This document shows positions 1 to 10,072 of a stretch of 64,000 bases of DNA, in pieces. The position numbers and the translations under genes were made by a program. How positions within the stretch are numbered: position 1 is the first letter of the stretch; each line of letters opens with the position of its first letter. The DNA is from Cohnella rhizosphaerae (GTDB taxonomy: Bacteria; Bacillota; Bacilli; Paenibacillales; Paenibacillaceae), in assembly GCF_029525575.1 (NCBI RefSeq), contig NZ_JAPDIA010000003.1:2224214-2288213 (forward strand), written 5' to 3'. Below the pieces are notes generated by a model. It was not told the origin of the DNA and made no database searches. It saw nothing but the letters and a program-made list of their open reading frames with translations.

Positions 1-1486
1 GCGCTTAATGCGAACGGCGTATGGGGAGGCGCGAGCGTACCCACCATATCGACCAACGTCATCTCGCTTGCCCACAAGCTGGCGGGAGACCGAAGAGCCG
101 GTCTCTCCATCGGCGGCAGCGCGACGAACGCCGGCAATTACATCGACGGGTATGCCGGCTACAACGACGCGACCAAGACGCTGCGCATCTTTTTGCACAA
201 TTATAATCCGAATCCGGCGGCGACGAGCGGAGAGACGTTCACGCTCGGCATCAACCAGATCGCGCCCGTCGCGGGCAGTACCGTCAATGTGCGGAGCTGG
301 ACCGTGGACGACACCCATGCGAACTATTGGCCGCAGTGGTGGAGCGACAAGGGCTCGACGCTGTCGTCGGCCGACTACGGCGGATGGTCGCCGCAGACGG
401 TCGAGGCTTCGGCGACGCTGACGAATGCGGCCGCGAGAACGTATTGGAACAGCAGGCTCGGCACCTATCAGACGCTGGCTGCGTTGACCGCCTCTTCGAC
501 TTCGGCCGTCACGGTCGCAGGCAATGCCATCTCGTTGTCCCCCGTGCTGAATCGGCACGGCGTCGTCCTGTACGAGATTACGAACGTCGCGAGTCTCTCC
601 AATACCGTCACGGCGACGGACGAAGTCAACGATTATACGAAAATGGACAGCCATAGCGCAGGCCTGTTTTTCGACAGCTTAAACGTCTCCGCGCTCGGAG
701 ATACGAGACGGCTGGCGCGCACGGGAACGGGGACGACGCCGGAGTATGTCGTCTACCGGTACGACAATGCCAAAGGCATGGCGTTGACGGGATTGTTCGA
801 TACGTCCGCGGAGCCGATCAGCAACTTCAAGGTCTATTCGTCGCCGAGCGGGGGGAGCGGGAACGTGGACGCTGCAGAGCGGCTATACGACGGCCGACAC
901 GCCGATCAACGGCAATTTGTGGACGAAGCGCGACTACAACTGGGCTTCGCTGCCCGCCGGCACCAACTATATCAAGATTGAATTTCCGACGGGCGGCACG
1001 TTGAACTGGAATCCGCAGCTCAGCCGTGTATCGGTGAGGTATACGCCGACGGCGGACACCGATCATCTGAATGATTGGAGCAAAGTCACCACCCGCAGCG
1101 CCGGACTTGCGTTCGATACGTCCAATGCCACCGCGCTTGGCGATGCCAGCCGGGCGATGCGAACCGGCACTAGCGCGGGTACTGCCGAATACATCACCTA
1201 CCATCGCAGTCACGTGAACGAGGTGCAGGCCGTCGGCCTGTTCGCCACCGATCAAGAGGCGATTCGCGATTTTAACTTCTACGCTTCGCGGGACGGCCAG
1301 GTCTGGCTGCCCGTGCGAGCCGACTACGCCGACGCGCCGATCAATGGCGGCTTGTGGACGAAGCGAACGTACCGGCTGCCGCCCGAGCGGATCCCGTCAG
1401 GCACGAACTACGTCAAGGTCGAATATCCGGTCGGCGGGTCGCTGAGCTGGAATCCGCAGCTGAGCCAGGTCACGATTACGCAGTAG
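1..1486 (+). CDS. Secreted glycanase-like protein, C-terminal part
   Basis: The frame is open from base 1, so the N-terminus lies outside the window. About 495 residues are present once one extra base is removed from a G6 run at 850-855, where frame 1 passes to frame 2. Residues 1-200 look like the end of a catalytic module plus a beta-sandwich; phrases such as LRIFLHNYNPN and YEITNV recall the C-terminus of GH39-like enzymes (weak recognition). Two homologous repeats of about 115 residues follow, each with an SAGLxFD start, an NGxLWTKR motif, a GTNYxKxE(F/Y)P motif and a final LxWNPQLS. They look like beta-sandwich carbohydrate-binding modules. The catalytic family cannot be decided from this fragment. 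The stop TAG is followed by about 110 nt of plain sequence and then repeat array A. Confidence 0.65.
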
Positions 1487-1598
1487 CTTTAGGCGCACGC
1501 GATAGGCGCGAAAGGAAAGGCCCCCTGTCTCTGGCAGGCGTCGATGACGCGCGCCGGGAGGCAGGGGGGCTGATTGTGACTTGGGAGGCTAGTCACCC

Positions 1599-1936
1599 AA
1601 AGTATGCACGTAGATCGACACTTGTGCTGGTTCGCGGGGCTAGACGGCCAAAGTATGCACGTTGATCGACACTTGAGTGGGCTCGGCAGGCTAGTCGCCC
1701 AAAGTGTGCACGTAGATCGACACACAAGTTGGTTTGCGGGGGTGGATGGCCAAAGTATGCACGTAGCTCGATACTTGGGCGGGTTCGCGAGGCTAGACGT
1801 CCAAAGTATGCACGTAGATCGACACTTGGGCGGGCTCGCAAGGTTAAACGCCTAAAGTATGAACATAGATCTATACTTGGGCGGGCTCGCGGGGCTAGAC
1901 GGCGGAAGTACACACGTAGAACCACAAACGAGCCTG
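1599..1936. repeat. Tandem array A, 51-nt units
   Basis: Seven units start at 1599, 1650, 1701, 1752, 1803, 1854 and 1905, always exactly 51 nt apart; the last is cut short by array B. Each unit begins AAAGTATGCACGTAG and contains ATCGACACTTG, then a more variable G-rich half. AAGT and ACTT ends can pair. The copies differ by substitutions only. The 51-nt period keeps frames open on both strands, so the apparent ORFs here are artefacts. It lies about 110 nt after the stop of the preceding gene. Confidence 0.95.
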
Positions 1937-2716
1937 CGATAAGCGCATTCGGGCACTATCGCGCCCCGACCTGCCGGCGCATCGCCCGCGATAAGCGCAT
2001 TGGGGCACTATCTCGCCCCGATTTGCCCGCGCATCGCCTGCGATAAGCGCATTCGGGCACTAACACACCCCGACCTGTCCGCGCATCGCCTGCGATAAGC
2101 GCATTGGGGCACTATCGCGCCCCGACCTGCCGGCGCATCGCCTGCGATAAGCGCATTCTGGCGCTATCTCGCCCCGATTAGCCCGTGCATCGCCTGCGAT
2201 AAGCGCATTCGGGCACTAACGCGCCCCGATCTGCCCGCGCATCGCCTGCGATAAGCGCATTCGGGCACTAACGCACCCCGATCTGCCCGCGCATCGCCTG
2301 CGATAAGCGCATTCGGGCACTATCCCGCCCCGATTTGCCCGTACAGTGCCTGCGATAAGCGCATTTGGGCGCTATCTCGCCCCGACTTGCCCATGCATCG
2401 CCTGCGATAAGCGCATTCGGGCGCTATCTCGCCCCGATTAGCCCGTGCATCGCCTGCGATAAGCGCATTCGGGCACTAACGCGCCCCGATCTGCCCGCGC
2501 ATCGCCTGCGATAAGCGCATTCGGGCACTAACGCGCCCCGATCTGCCCGTGCATCGCCTGCGATAAGCGCATTCGGGCGCTATCTCGCCCCGATTAGCCC
2601 GTGCATCGCCTGCGATAAGCGCATTCGGGCACTAACGCGCCCCGTCCTGCCCGCGCATCGCCTGCGATAAGCGCATTCGGGCACTATCCCGCCCCGACCT
2701 GTCCGTGCATCGCCCT
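1937..2716. repeat. Tandem array B, 15 units of exactly 52 nt
   Basis: The word CGATAAGCGCATT recurs at 1937, 1989, 2041 and so on to 2665, with a spacing of 52 nt at every step and no indel across 15 copies. Each unit carries GATAAGCGC and, in many copies, GCGCTATC about 6 nt later, which can form a short hairpin; other copies have GGCACTA there. The array runs into the stop codon of the minus-strand permease gene (TCA at 2716-2718). It is not a CRISPR: there is no short repeat alternating with unique spacers, and the whole unit is conserved. Confidence 0.95.
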
Positions 2717-3594
2717 CACTCCTTCACCGCCCCAAGCACCATCCCCTTCACGAAGTACTTTTGCAGGAACGGGTAGACCAGCAGGATCGGGATCGCGCCG
2801 ATGAAGATTTGCGAGGCTTTGACGGTTTCGTTGGAGATGAGCTTGACGTCCTCGGGCCGCATGTTGATCTTGCTGAAGTCCTCGGTGACGACGATTGTCT
2901 GCAACAGCGTGCTGAGCGGCCATTTTTGCGCGTCGGTGAGGTAGATCATGCCGTCGAACCACGAGTTCCAGTGGGCGACCATCGTGAAGAGCGAGAGCGT
3001 CGCCAGCGAGGGCATCGAGACCGGTAAATAAATGTACCACAGCGTCTTGATGTGGTTGGCCCCGTCGATGAGCGCCGCTTCCTCCAGCTCCCGAGGCACC
3101 GTCTTGAAGAAGTTAAGCAGCAGCACCATGTTCCACGCCGATACCGCGCCGGGCAGCACGAGCGCCCAGATGGAGTTCATGAGATGCATTTTCTGAATGA
3201 CCATATAAGTAGGAATGAGGCCGCCGTTGAACAGCATCGTGAACACGAAAAACCAGGTGTACATCGTCCGCCCGCGGAACCGCGCGTTCATCTTGGACAG
3301 CGGGTAGGCGGTCAGGACGGTGACGGCCATGCCGATGACGGTGCCGAGCAGCACCCGCTCGATCGAGACGACGATCGACTTCAGGAAGTTCGGATTCGAG
3401 AATGTCTGTTTGTACGCGTCGGTGTTGAAGCCGATCGGCCACAGGCCGACCGCCTGCGCGTTGGCCGGTTCCTTGGCGCTGAACGAGACTGCGAGAATAT
3501 GGATGAGCGGCAGCACGCAGGCAATGGAGGCGACAAGCAGAAAGGCAAAGTTGCAAATATAGAAAAGGCGATATTTTCTGGATTTATAATACAT
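2716..3594 (-). CDS. ABC sugar importer permease, CarB/YtcP type
   Basis: An integral membrane protein of 292 residues with six predicted hydrophobic helices. It carries the EAA signature of binding-protein-dependent importers (EEAALIDGANHIKTLWYIYLP, around residues 190-210) and ends in the usual QKYFVKGMVLGAVKE. The family is the MalG-like subunit of carbohydrate importers of the LplC/YtcP group. It starts at ATG 3594, 21 nt after the upstream permease gene, so the two form an operon. The lipoprotein gene at 4816 is divergent. No ATPase gene is present, so an MsmX-like ATPase encoded elsewhere is inferred. The stop codon abuts repeat array B. The linked beta-mannosidase suggests a mannoside substrate. 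Confidence 0.92.
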   Translation of the reverse strand: MYYKSRKYRLFYICNFAFLLVASIACVLPLIHILAVSFSAKEPANAQAVGLWPIGFNTDAYKQTFSNPNFLKSIVVSIERVLLGTVIGMAVTVLTAYPLSKMNARFRGRTMYTWFFVFTMLFNGGLIPTYMVIQKMHLMNSIWALVLPGAVSAWNMVLLLNFFKTVPRELEEAALIDGANHIKTLWYIYLPVSMPSLATLSLFTMVAHWNSWFDGMIYLTDAQKWPLSTLLQTIVVTEDFSKINMRPEDVKLISNETVKASQIFIGAIPILLVYPFLQKYFVKGMVLGAVKE

Positions 3595-3615
3595 CGTCGC
3601 TCGGCCCCTCTTGGT

Positions 3616-4527
3616 TTAAAATATGCGGTAGTTGGCGAATTTGAAGGCCATCCGGTACGCGACCACGATGAGCACGAAGCTGATCAGCGCCTTGAACATG
3701 CCGACGGCCGCGCCGAAGCTGAACTGCGTCTGAAGCAGGCCGACCCGGTAGGCGAACGTATCGATGATGTCGCCTTTATCGTAGACGAGCGCGTTATACA
3801 GGTTAAAAATCTGGTCGAAGCCGGCGTTCAAAATGCTGCCGAGCGAGAGGGTGCCCAGTACGATCACGATCGGGGTCACGGCGGGGATCGTCACGTACAG
3901 CGTCTGCTGCCAGCGTCCCGCGCCGTCCATCTCGGCCGCTTCGTACAAGGACGGATTGACCGCCGTCAGCGCGGCCAGGAACAAGATCGTGCCGAAGCCG
4001 AATTCCTTCCAGATGTCGCTGACCACGACGGTAAAACGGAACCAGTCGCCGTCCGCCAGAAACGGCACGGGCTCGATGCCGAACAGCGAAGACAGAAGTT
4101 GGTTGACGGGGCCGCTGTTGCCGAGCAGATTGATCAGAATGCCGCCCAGGATGACCCATGACATGAAGTGGGGCAAATAGACGAGTGTCTGCACGAGCCG
4201 CTTGAAAAACATATGGCGCAGCTCGTTCAGCAGCAGCGCGAACACGAACGGCACGAGCAGGCCGAACACGATCTTGAGGCAGGCGATCGCGAAGGTGTTG
4301 CGGATGACCTGCACGCTGTCTTCTCTGGACAGCATCAGGCGGAAGTGGTCGAGCCCGACCCAGGGCGAATGAATGAACCCCAGCCAGGGCTTGAAGTCCT
4401 GGAAGGCGATGACCAGGCCGAGCATCGGCAAATAAAGGAAGACGACGGCGAGCACGATTCCGGGCACGAGCATCGCGTGGAGCTGCCACGTCTGCCGGGA
4501 ATCCAAGAGAGATTTGATCAAATTCAA
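3616..4527 (-). CDS. ABC sugar importer permease, LplB type
   Basis: A 303-residue MalF-like permease with six hydrophobic segments and the motif EAAEMDGAGRWQQTLYVTIP, which docks on the ATPase. The N-terminus has the LplB-type pattern (FLYLPMLGLVIAFQDFKPW, residues 31-49). ATG 4527 is preceded on the minus strand by a GGAGGAACGTCC ribosome site. It is the first gene of the minus-strand pair, and its partner follows 21 nt later. The divergent lipoprotein at 4816 is the probable binding protein. The 288-nt region between them must hold two promoters; I see no convincing operator there. Confidence 0.92.
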   Translation of the reverse strand: MNLIKSLLDSRQTWQLHAMLVPGIVLAVVFLYLPMLGLVIAFQDFKPWLGFIHSPWVGLDHFRLMLSREDSVQVIRNTFAIACLKIVFGLLVPFVFALLLNELRHMFFKRLVQTLVYLPHFMSWVILGGILINLLGNSGPVNQLLSSLFGIEPVPFLADGDWFRFTVVVSDIWKEFGFGTILFLAALTAVNPSLYEAAEMDGAGRWQQTLYVTIPAVTPIVIVLGTLSLGSILNAGFDQIFNLYNALVYDKGDIIDTFAYRVGLLQTQFSFGAAVGMFKALISFVLIVVAYRMAFKFANYRIF

Positions 4528-4815
4528 TGGACGTTCCTCCTGCGCGGAAAAATTTACGGTAGCGGAATTTCGAACGGAATTTCGGTTCGGACGAACATCG
4601 GGCGGCGGTCTGCGGGCGGCATAAATTCATTGTAAAAGAGACGTTTTTTCCCCGATACGCCAATCTCTCAACAAAAAAAGCACTCTCTCAACTTTGTGCG
4701 GCGGCCGCCCGTTCATGTTGACGAATTGCTATTTTTCTTGAATTTGTTTTCTATTTTCGCCGAAGTTTTTCCGATATGCTGAGTTTGCAAAATCAAATAC
4801 ACGGGAGGTCCACAC

Positions 4816-6540
4816 ATGAACGTACGCAACAAACGGATCGCGGCCACGCTGGCGCCGGCGCTTCTGGTATCGATACTGGCCGCATGCTCCGGCAATGCGA
4901 ACAACAATGCCGGCAGCACGGCGTCTCCGGCCGCATCCACCGCCGCCTCGACGGCAAGCGCAAGCGCTTCCGAGCCGGCAGCGAAGGAGACCGCGCCTTT
5001 CCAGAACGGCAAATACGATCCGCCGATCTCGATCAACACCGTTATTCCGATCAGCGACGACATCCAGTACTTCAACGGCGAGACCGCGGAAAAAAATATT
5101 TTGTTCGATAAAGTGAAGGCGAATCTGGGGCTGGACATCAAGGTGCTCTGGACGGCGCCGACGAAAAACGAAGGCTTCAAGACGAAAATGCTGCTGTCGC
5201 TGTCGTCGGGCGAGAAGCTGCCCGACGTCATCAACACGATGGGCGACACCGATCTGACCAACCAACTGATCGATTCGGGCAAGTTCATGGATCTGACGGA
5301 CGCGATCGCGCAGTACGCCACGGACGACGTCAAGCGCGTGTACGACGCCAATCCGGACCTGTTCTACTCCGTCACCCGCAACGGCCGCATCATGGCGCTG
5401 CCGATTCCGTCCTTCGGCCCGAACGGCTCGCCGGTTATGTACGTCCGCCAGGACTGGCTGGACAAGCTCGGGCTCAAGGCGCCGACGACGATCGACGAGC
5501 TGGAGAAGGTGCTGGACGCCTTCACGAACCAGGACCCGGACGGCAACGGCAAGAAGGATACGGTCGGGCTGGCGCTTCAGCTTAAGAACCTGTCGGGCGA
5601 CATCTTTGCCGACACGACGGCGCTGTTCGGCGCGTTCGGCGCCATTCCGAACAACTGGAGACCGGCAGCCGACGGACAATCGCTCGTCTACGATCCGGTG
5701 CAGCCGCAGATGAAGAGCGCGATCGCCGAACTGCGCGACTGGATGGCCAAGGGCTACATTTCCAAGGACGCGCCGCAGCAGGACGGCGCCACGGCGACGG
5801 GCCTGTTCACCTCCGGCAAGGCGGGCGTCGTGTTCGGACCGAACTGGTTCCCTTATTTCCCGCTGCCCGACCTGGAGAAGAACGTCAAGGGCGCGACGTA
5901 CAAGGTGTACCCGGTGCCGACCGGTCCGGACGGCGAAGCCGGCAGGCGCGCGTTCCCGCTGGTCGGGGCGACGATTCTGATCAACAAAAATTACGAGCAT
6001 CCCGACGCCGTGTTCAAGTACGCCCAGGCGATGTACGAGTTCGCCCGAGATAGCGGCATCTGGGACATGACGCGCGACAGCCTGATCGACCAAGGCTACG
6101 CGGCGCAGGGCAGCTTCTTCCACGTGGCTAAGTACGGCTTCATGCCCAACTATTTCGTCGATCCGTGGGAGCAGGTCGACGGCTATCTCGACTACATGGC
6201 GCAAGGCAAGCCGGGCCGGACGGACAGCGAACAGGAGAGCTTCGACGCCTGCAAGAACAATCCGCTCTGCATCGACGGCCAGATCGAGGCGATGAAGGCT
6301 TGGAAAACGCAGCAGGACGCCGACACGATGAACGCCTTCGTCGGTCCGACGACCGATACGCAGAAGACGCAGGGCGACTTCCTCGGCAAGCTGGAATACG
6401 AGACGATCGTCAAGATCATTTTCGGCACGAGTCCGCTGGAGGAGTTCGATACGTTCGTCGCCAAGTGGAAGTCCGGCGGCGGGGACAAGATCACGCAGGA
6501 AGTGAACGACTGGTACGCGAAGAACGTGCTTAAAAAGTAA
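4816..6540 (+). CDS. Sugar-binding lipoprotein of ABC importer
   Basis: A 574-residue extracytoplasmic solute-binding protein of the LplA/family-1 type. The N-terminus is a lipoprotein signal with lipobox LAAC (Cys24), followed by an Ala/Ser-rich linker. A DPDGNGKKD loop near residue 240 resembles the calcium-binding loop common in these proteins. ATG 4816 follows GGGAGG by 8 nt. It is divergent from its presumed permeases (2716-4527) and is followed by a sensor kinase and regulator, the usual arrangement of YesM/YesN-controlled importers. The frame is intact, including an A7 run near 5090. The ligand is not readable from sequence; the linked mannosidase suggests a mannose-containing oligosaccharide. 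Confidence 0.92.
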   Translation: MNVRNKRIAATLAPALLVSILAACSGNANNNAGSTASPAASTAASTASASASEPAAKETAPFQNGKYDPPISINTVIPISDDIQYFNGETAEKNILFDKVKANLGLDIKVLWTAPTKNEGFKTKMLLSLSSGEKLPDVINTMGDTDLTNQLIDSGKFMDLTDAIAQYATDDVKRVYDANPDLFYSVTRNGRIMALPIPSFGPNGSPVMYVRQDWLDKLGLKAPTTIDELEKVLDAFTNQDPDGNGKKDTVGLALQLKNLSGDIFADTTALFGAFGAIPNNWRPAADGQSLVYDPVQPQMKSAIAELRDWMAKGYISKDAPQQDGATATGLFTSGKAGVVFGPNWFPYFPLPDLEKNVKGATYKVYPVPTGPDGEAGRRAFPLVGATILINKNYEHPDAVFKYAQAMYEFARDSGIWDMTRDSLIDQGYAAQGSFFHVAKYGFMPNYFVDPWEQVDGYLDYMAQGKPGRTDSEQESFDACKNNPLCIDGQIEAMKAWKTQQDADTMNAFVGPTTDTQKTQGDFLGKLEYETIVKIIFGTSPLEEFDTFVAKWKSGGGDKITQEVNDWYAKNVLKK

Positions 6541-6638
6541 CGGGGCGGGCAAGCGGAGGCGGGATCGTCCGTCTCTCTTGTCCGTTTTTCCGGCACCGCT
6601 CATAATAGAATGCAAAAGCGCGGATGAGGCGATCCTCC

Positions 6639-8359
6639 ATGGTCAAAATGAACAGCTTCGCGAAAGTAAACATCTTGATTCTCATTTTGCTGGTGCCGCT
6701 GCTGACCCTGTACATGATCTCCAACCGAACGAGCGTCTCCGTGCTGGAGCGGCATATCCGCGAATCCCAGATGGACCGGCTGAATTACTTGTACAAGCAG
6801 CTGGACAACAACGTCAATCAGCTGTCGATGATGGCGAACATGCTGCTGCGCGATCCGACCGTGAAGGAATTCCGGGACATGGAGCTGTACGAGAACGACA
6901 TGAACTATAACGCGCTGAAAACGGTGCAGACGATCAGTCAGAAGCTGATGCTGCAAAGCGTTGCGAATGCGTTTACCAACTCGGTCGTCATCTACGCGCC
7001 GAAGATCGGCAAGGCGGTCGGTCAGTCGTCGCTCGTCTACTACGATGCGGGAGATATCGCGCAGCGGGCCTTGCCGGATTGGCGGTACGACGCGGCGCGG
7101 GACCGATTCGTCATGTATGCCTTCGATCCGATCAGCGAGCGGGGGGCTTGCGGAGAATGCCCGACTGATCGTCGAGGTCGGCTTCACGGCCGACAATATC
7201 GTCAAGCTGCTCGACAACAACGACCGCGCGCAGAGCGGGGGCGGGACGTTCCTGCTCGATCCTGGGAGGACGGCGTCGATTGTGCCTGTCGGCTCGGCGT
7301 CCATGGCCGATCGGTTGAAGGCCGAACTGGGCGGCAAGACGATCCAGAGCCGGGGCTACGATACGATCGAGATCGACGATGTGGGGTATTTCGTCAACTA
7401 CATGCAGTCGGAGAAGCTAGGCTGGTACCTGGTCGACTATGTGCCGGTGCAGGATATTCTCACGCCCATTACCGATTCGCGCCGTTATTTCATTTTATTT
7501 GCCTCCATCCTGCTCGTCGTGAGCCTGCTCATCTCCTACGTGCTGTACCAGAACATCCGCAGGCCCATCAAGGCGCTCATCCGCGGCGTTCAGCAGCTGA
7601 AGAAGGGCAACTATGCCGCGCGGATCCCGGTTAAGGGCGACAACGAATTCACCTTCCTGTTCCACAAGTTCAACGACATGGCCCAGGAGATCGACCTGCT
7701 CGTAGGAAAAGTTTACGCCGAGCAGCTCCGCTCGCGCGAAGCGACGCTCAAGCAGCTGCAATCGCAGATCAATCCGCACTTTCTGTACAATTGCCTGGCC
7801 TTTATGAAGAGCATGGCCGTGCTGGAGGAGAAGGAAGCGATCATCGCCATGTCCGTCAGCTTGAGCAAATATTACAGGTATACGACGCGCAACGAGCAGC
7901 AGCTCGTCTCCGTGCGGGAAGAGATGGCGCTGGTCGAGAACTACTTGCGCATTCAAGGGCTTCAGATGAAGCGGCTCAGCGTATCGATCGAGCTGCCGGA
8001 TGCGCTGCTGGACAAGCAGATCCCGCGGCTGCTCATCCAGCCGGTCGTCGAGAACGCGATCGTGCACGGCATTGAGCCGTGCGAGACGGCGGGAAGGATC
8101 GTCATCCGGGGGGAGCTCGGCGGACGGGGAGAACACGATTGTCGTCGAGGACGACGGAACTGGGCTGACGGAGGAAGCGCGAAGCGCGCTGTCCCGCAAG
8201 ATCAACCTGCCGCTCACGGACGAGATCGGCTGCGGCTTGTGGAACGTGCATCAGCGGCTCGGTTACCAGTTCGGCGACCGGTCGGGCTTGCGGTTCGAAG
8301 CCTCCGCGGCCGGCGGGCTGACGACCATTCTGCATTGGCATGACAGCGTAGAGGAGTGA
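6639..8359 (+). CDS. Sensor histidine kinase, YesM type (frameshifted twice)
   Basis: After removal of one G from each G6 run at 7141-7146 and 8108-8113, a 572-residue kinase results: N-terminal membrane helix, extracellular sensor region (about 40-280), second helix and HAMP (about 285-360), His_kinase domain with LQSQINPHFLYNCLAF (the His in NPHF is the phospho-acceptor) and an ATPase domain with VVENAIVHG and DDGTGL. ATG 6639 has GAGG 9 nt upstream; ATG 6624 in the same frame lacks a site. The response regulator starts 7 nt after the stop. Together they probably sense the sugar handled by the adjacent importer. The extra bases look like sequencing errors because all motifs on both sides survive. 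Confidence 0.88.
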
Positions 8360-8366
8360 AGCGGGC

Positions 8367-10018
8367 ATGTTCCAGGTTCTGCTGGTCGACGATCACGCGC
8401 ATTTGGTAGACAGTCTGGTCAAGTCCATCCCTTGGGAATCGCTCGGAATCAGTCAGGTTCATACAGCCTATTCGGGGCCGGCTGCGCTCGAGGTGCTGGA
8501 CACGTATCCGGTCGACATCCTCGTGACGGACATCCGGATGCCGGGCCTGTCCGGGCTGGAGCTGATCCGTCGCGTCATGCAGGCGCGCAAGCGGATCAAA
8601 TGTATCGTGATGAGCGGCTACGCCGACTTCGAATACGCCCGGCAGGCGCTGCAGTTCGATACCGTCGATTATATTCTGAAGCCGGCGGAGGACGAGGAGA
8701 TCGTCGCGAGCCTGCGCAAGGCGACGGAATTGATCCACGGGGGAATGGGAGGAGATCAGCTCCCGACAGCGGGCGTTGACCGCGCTAAGAGAGAGCTTCC
8801 CCAAGCTGAGGGACGGACTGCTGGGCGAGCTGCTGACAGGCGGCGCCATGTCTCCGTCTGCGCTGGCGCAGCGGCTCGAATCGCTGGAGCTTGCGTTTGC
8901 GGCCGAAGACGAGGTGCGGCTCGTGCTGCTGCGTCCGGACGAGGCGTTTTTTGCCTATAGCCGTCACGATCTGGGCTTGATGGAATACGCCATCGGCAAC
9001 ATTGCCGAGGAAATTTTCCGCGACGGCTACGAAGCCTGGTTTTGCAAGGATACGCACGGCTATCTGGTATTTCTGGTCAAGGAAAAGAAATCGTTAGGCT
9101 TGGAGGAGGCGCACGCGTCCGGACCGCCGCGGCGGCCGCGCATGCTGGAGCGCGAAGCGAGCGAAATTCAGAGCGGCGTCAAAGCTTACCTGCACGGCAC
9201 GGTATCCGTCCTGATCAGCGGCAGGGGAACCTTCCCGCGCGATGTGCCGGCGCTGTACCAGGCGTCGCTTGCCATGATCCGCCAGCGGTTCGGGCAGGAG
9301 GGCGAGTTTCTGATCTCGGCGGAGGCGTTCGGCGAGGCGCCGCCGGTCGACGGCCTGACCGGATTGCACGATACGCCGACGCTCGTCCAACTGCTGGAGG
9401 CCGGGCGCTGGGAGATGCTCGCGGACAAGCTGGAGGCCGTTTTTTCATCGATCGGACGGCTGGACCGGTCTTTGTCGCAAGAGCACATCATGGAAGTCGT
9501 CTTTGCCCTGGGCAGCGCCTTGATCTCGATCTGCCACAAGAACGGCAAACGGCTCGAGGACGTCATCGGCGAGCCGTTCGGCGCGCTGCTGCAGCCGTCG
9601 CAGCTGCGCCATGTCGAGCAGCTGCGGGAGTGGTCGGCGCGCGCCATCGATCTGGTGCGGACGGACGATATTCAGGGCAAGCAGGGCGAGACCGCGGCCT
9701 ACTTCGTCAGACGGGCGCAGGAATACGTGGAGCAGAATCTGGCTGGGGATACTTCGCTGCAGGCGGTGGCGGATCATGTCTGCCTGCATCCCGTCTACTT
9801 ATCCAGGCTCTATAAGTCCGAGACCGGAGAGGGGCTGAGCGGCTACGTGCTGCGGCTGAAGATGGAGAAGGCCGAGAAGCTGCTGACCGAAGGCAACAAG
9901 AAGGTGCACGAGATCGCCGAGCTGCTCGGCTACGACAATCCGCCTTACTTCATTAAAGTGTTCAAAAAAGCACGCCGGATGGACGCCGAAGGAGTATCGC
10001 GAACAGCTTCATCGCTGA
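8367..10018 (+). CDS. Response regulator, YesN/AraC type (frameshifted twice)
   Basis: The N-terminal receiver (residues 1-120) has VDDHAHLVDS, the phospho-acceptor in ILVTDIRMPG and Lys in YILKPAEDEE. A long middle region leads to a C-terminal AraC double helix-turn-helix (about 445-549). Two extra bases interrupt it: in a G5 run at 8739-8743 (repair gives HGEWEEISSRQ) and in an A6 run at 9964-9969 (repair gives FKKHAGWTPKEYREQLHR and a stop at 10016-10018). The repaired length is 549 residues, normal for the family. It is coupled to the kinase 7 nt upstream and probably activates the importer genes. Confidence 0.88.
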
Positions 10019-10072
10019 AGACGGTTCCGCATGCGCCCGGCGCCATGCCGAATACAGGCAAGGGAGCCGCAC

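Noticed and set aside
1599..2716. CRISPR array
   Set aside because: The entire 51/52-nt unit is conserved; there are no unique spacers and no cas genes nearby.
4729..6615. 628-codon minus-strand ORF opposite the lipoprotein gene
   Set aside because: Arg/Leu-rich shadow of the GC-rich real gene; the plus frame has a signal peptide, lipobox and family motifs.
7141..8113. Programmed frameshifting in the kinase and regulator genes
   Set aside because: The same +1 homopolymer lesion occurs in many unrelated genes without slippery-site or stem-loop context, so a base-calling cause is preferred.
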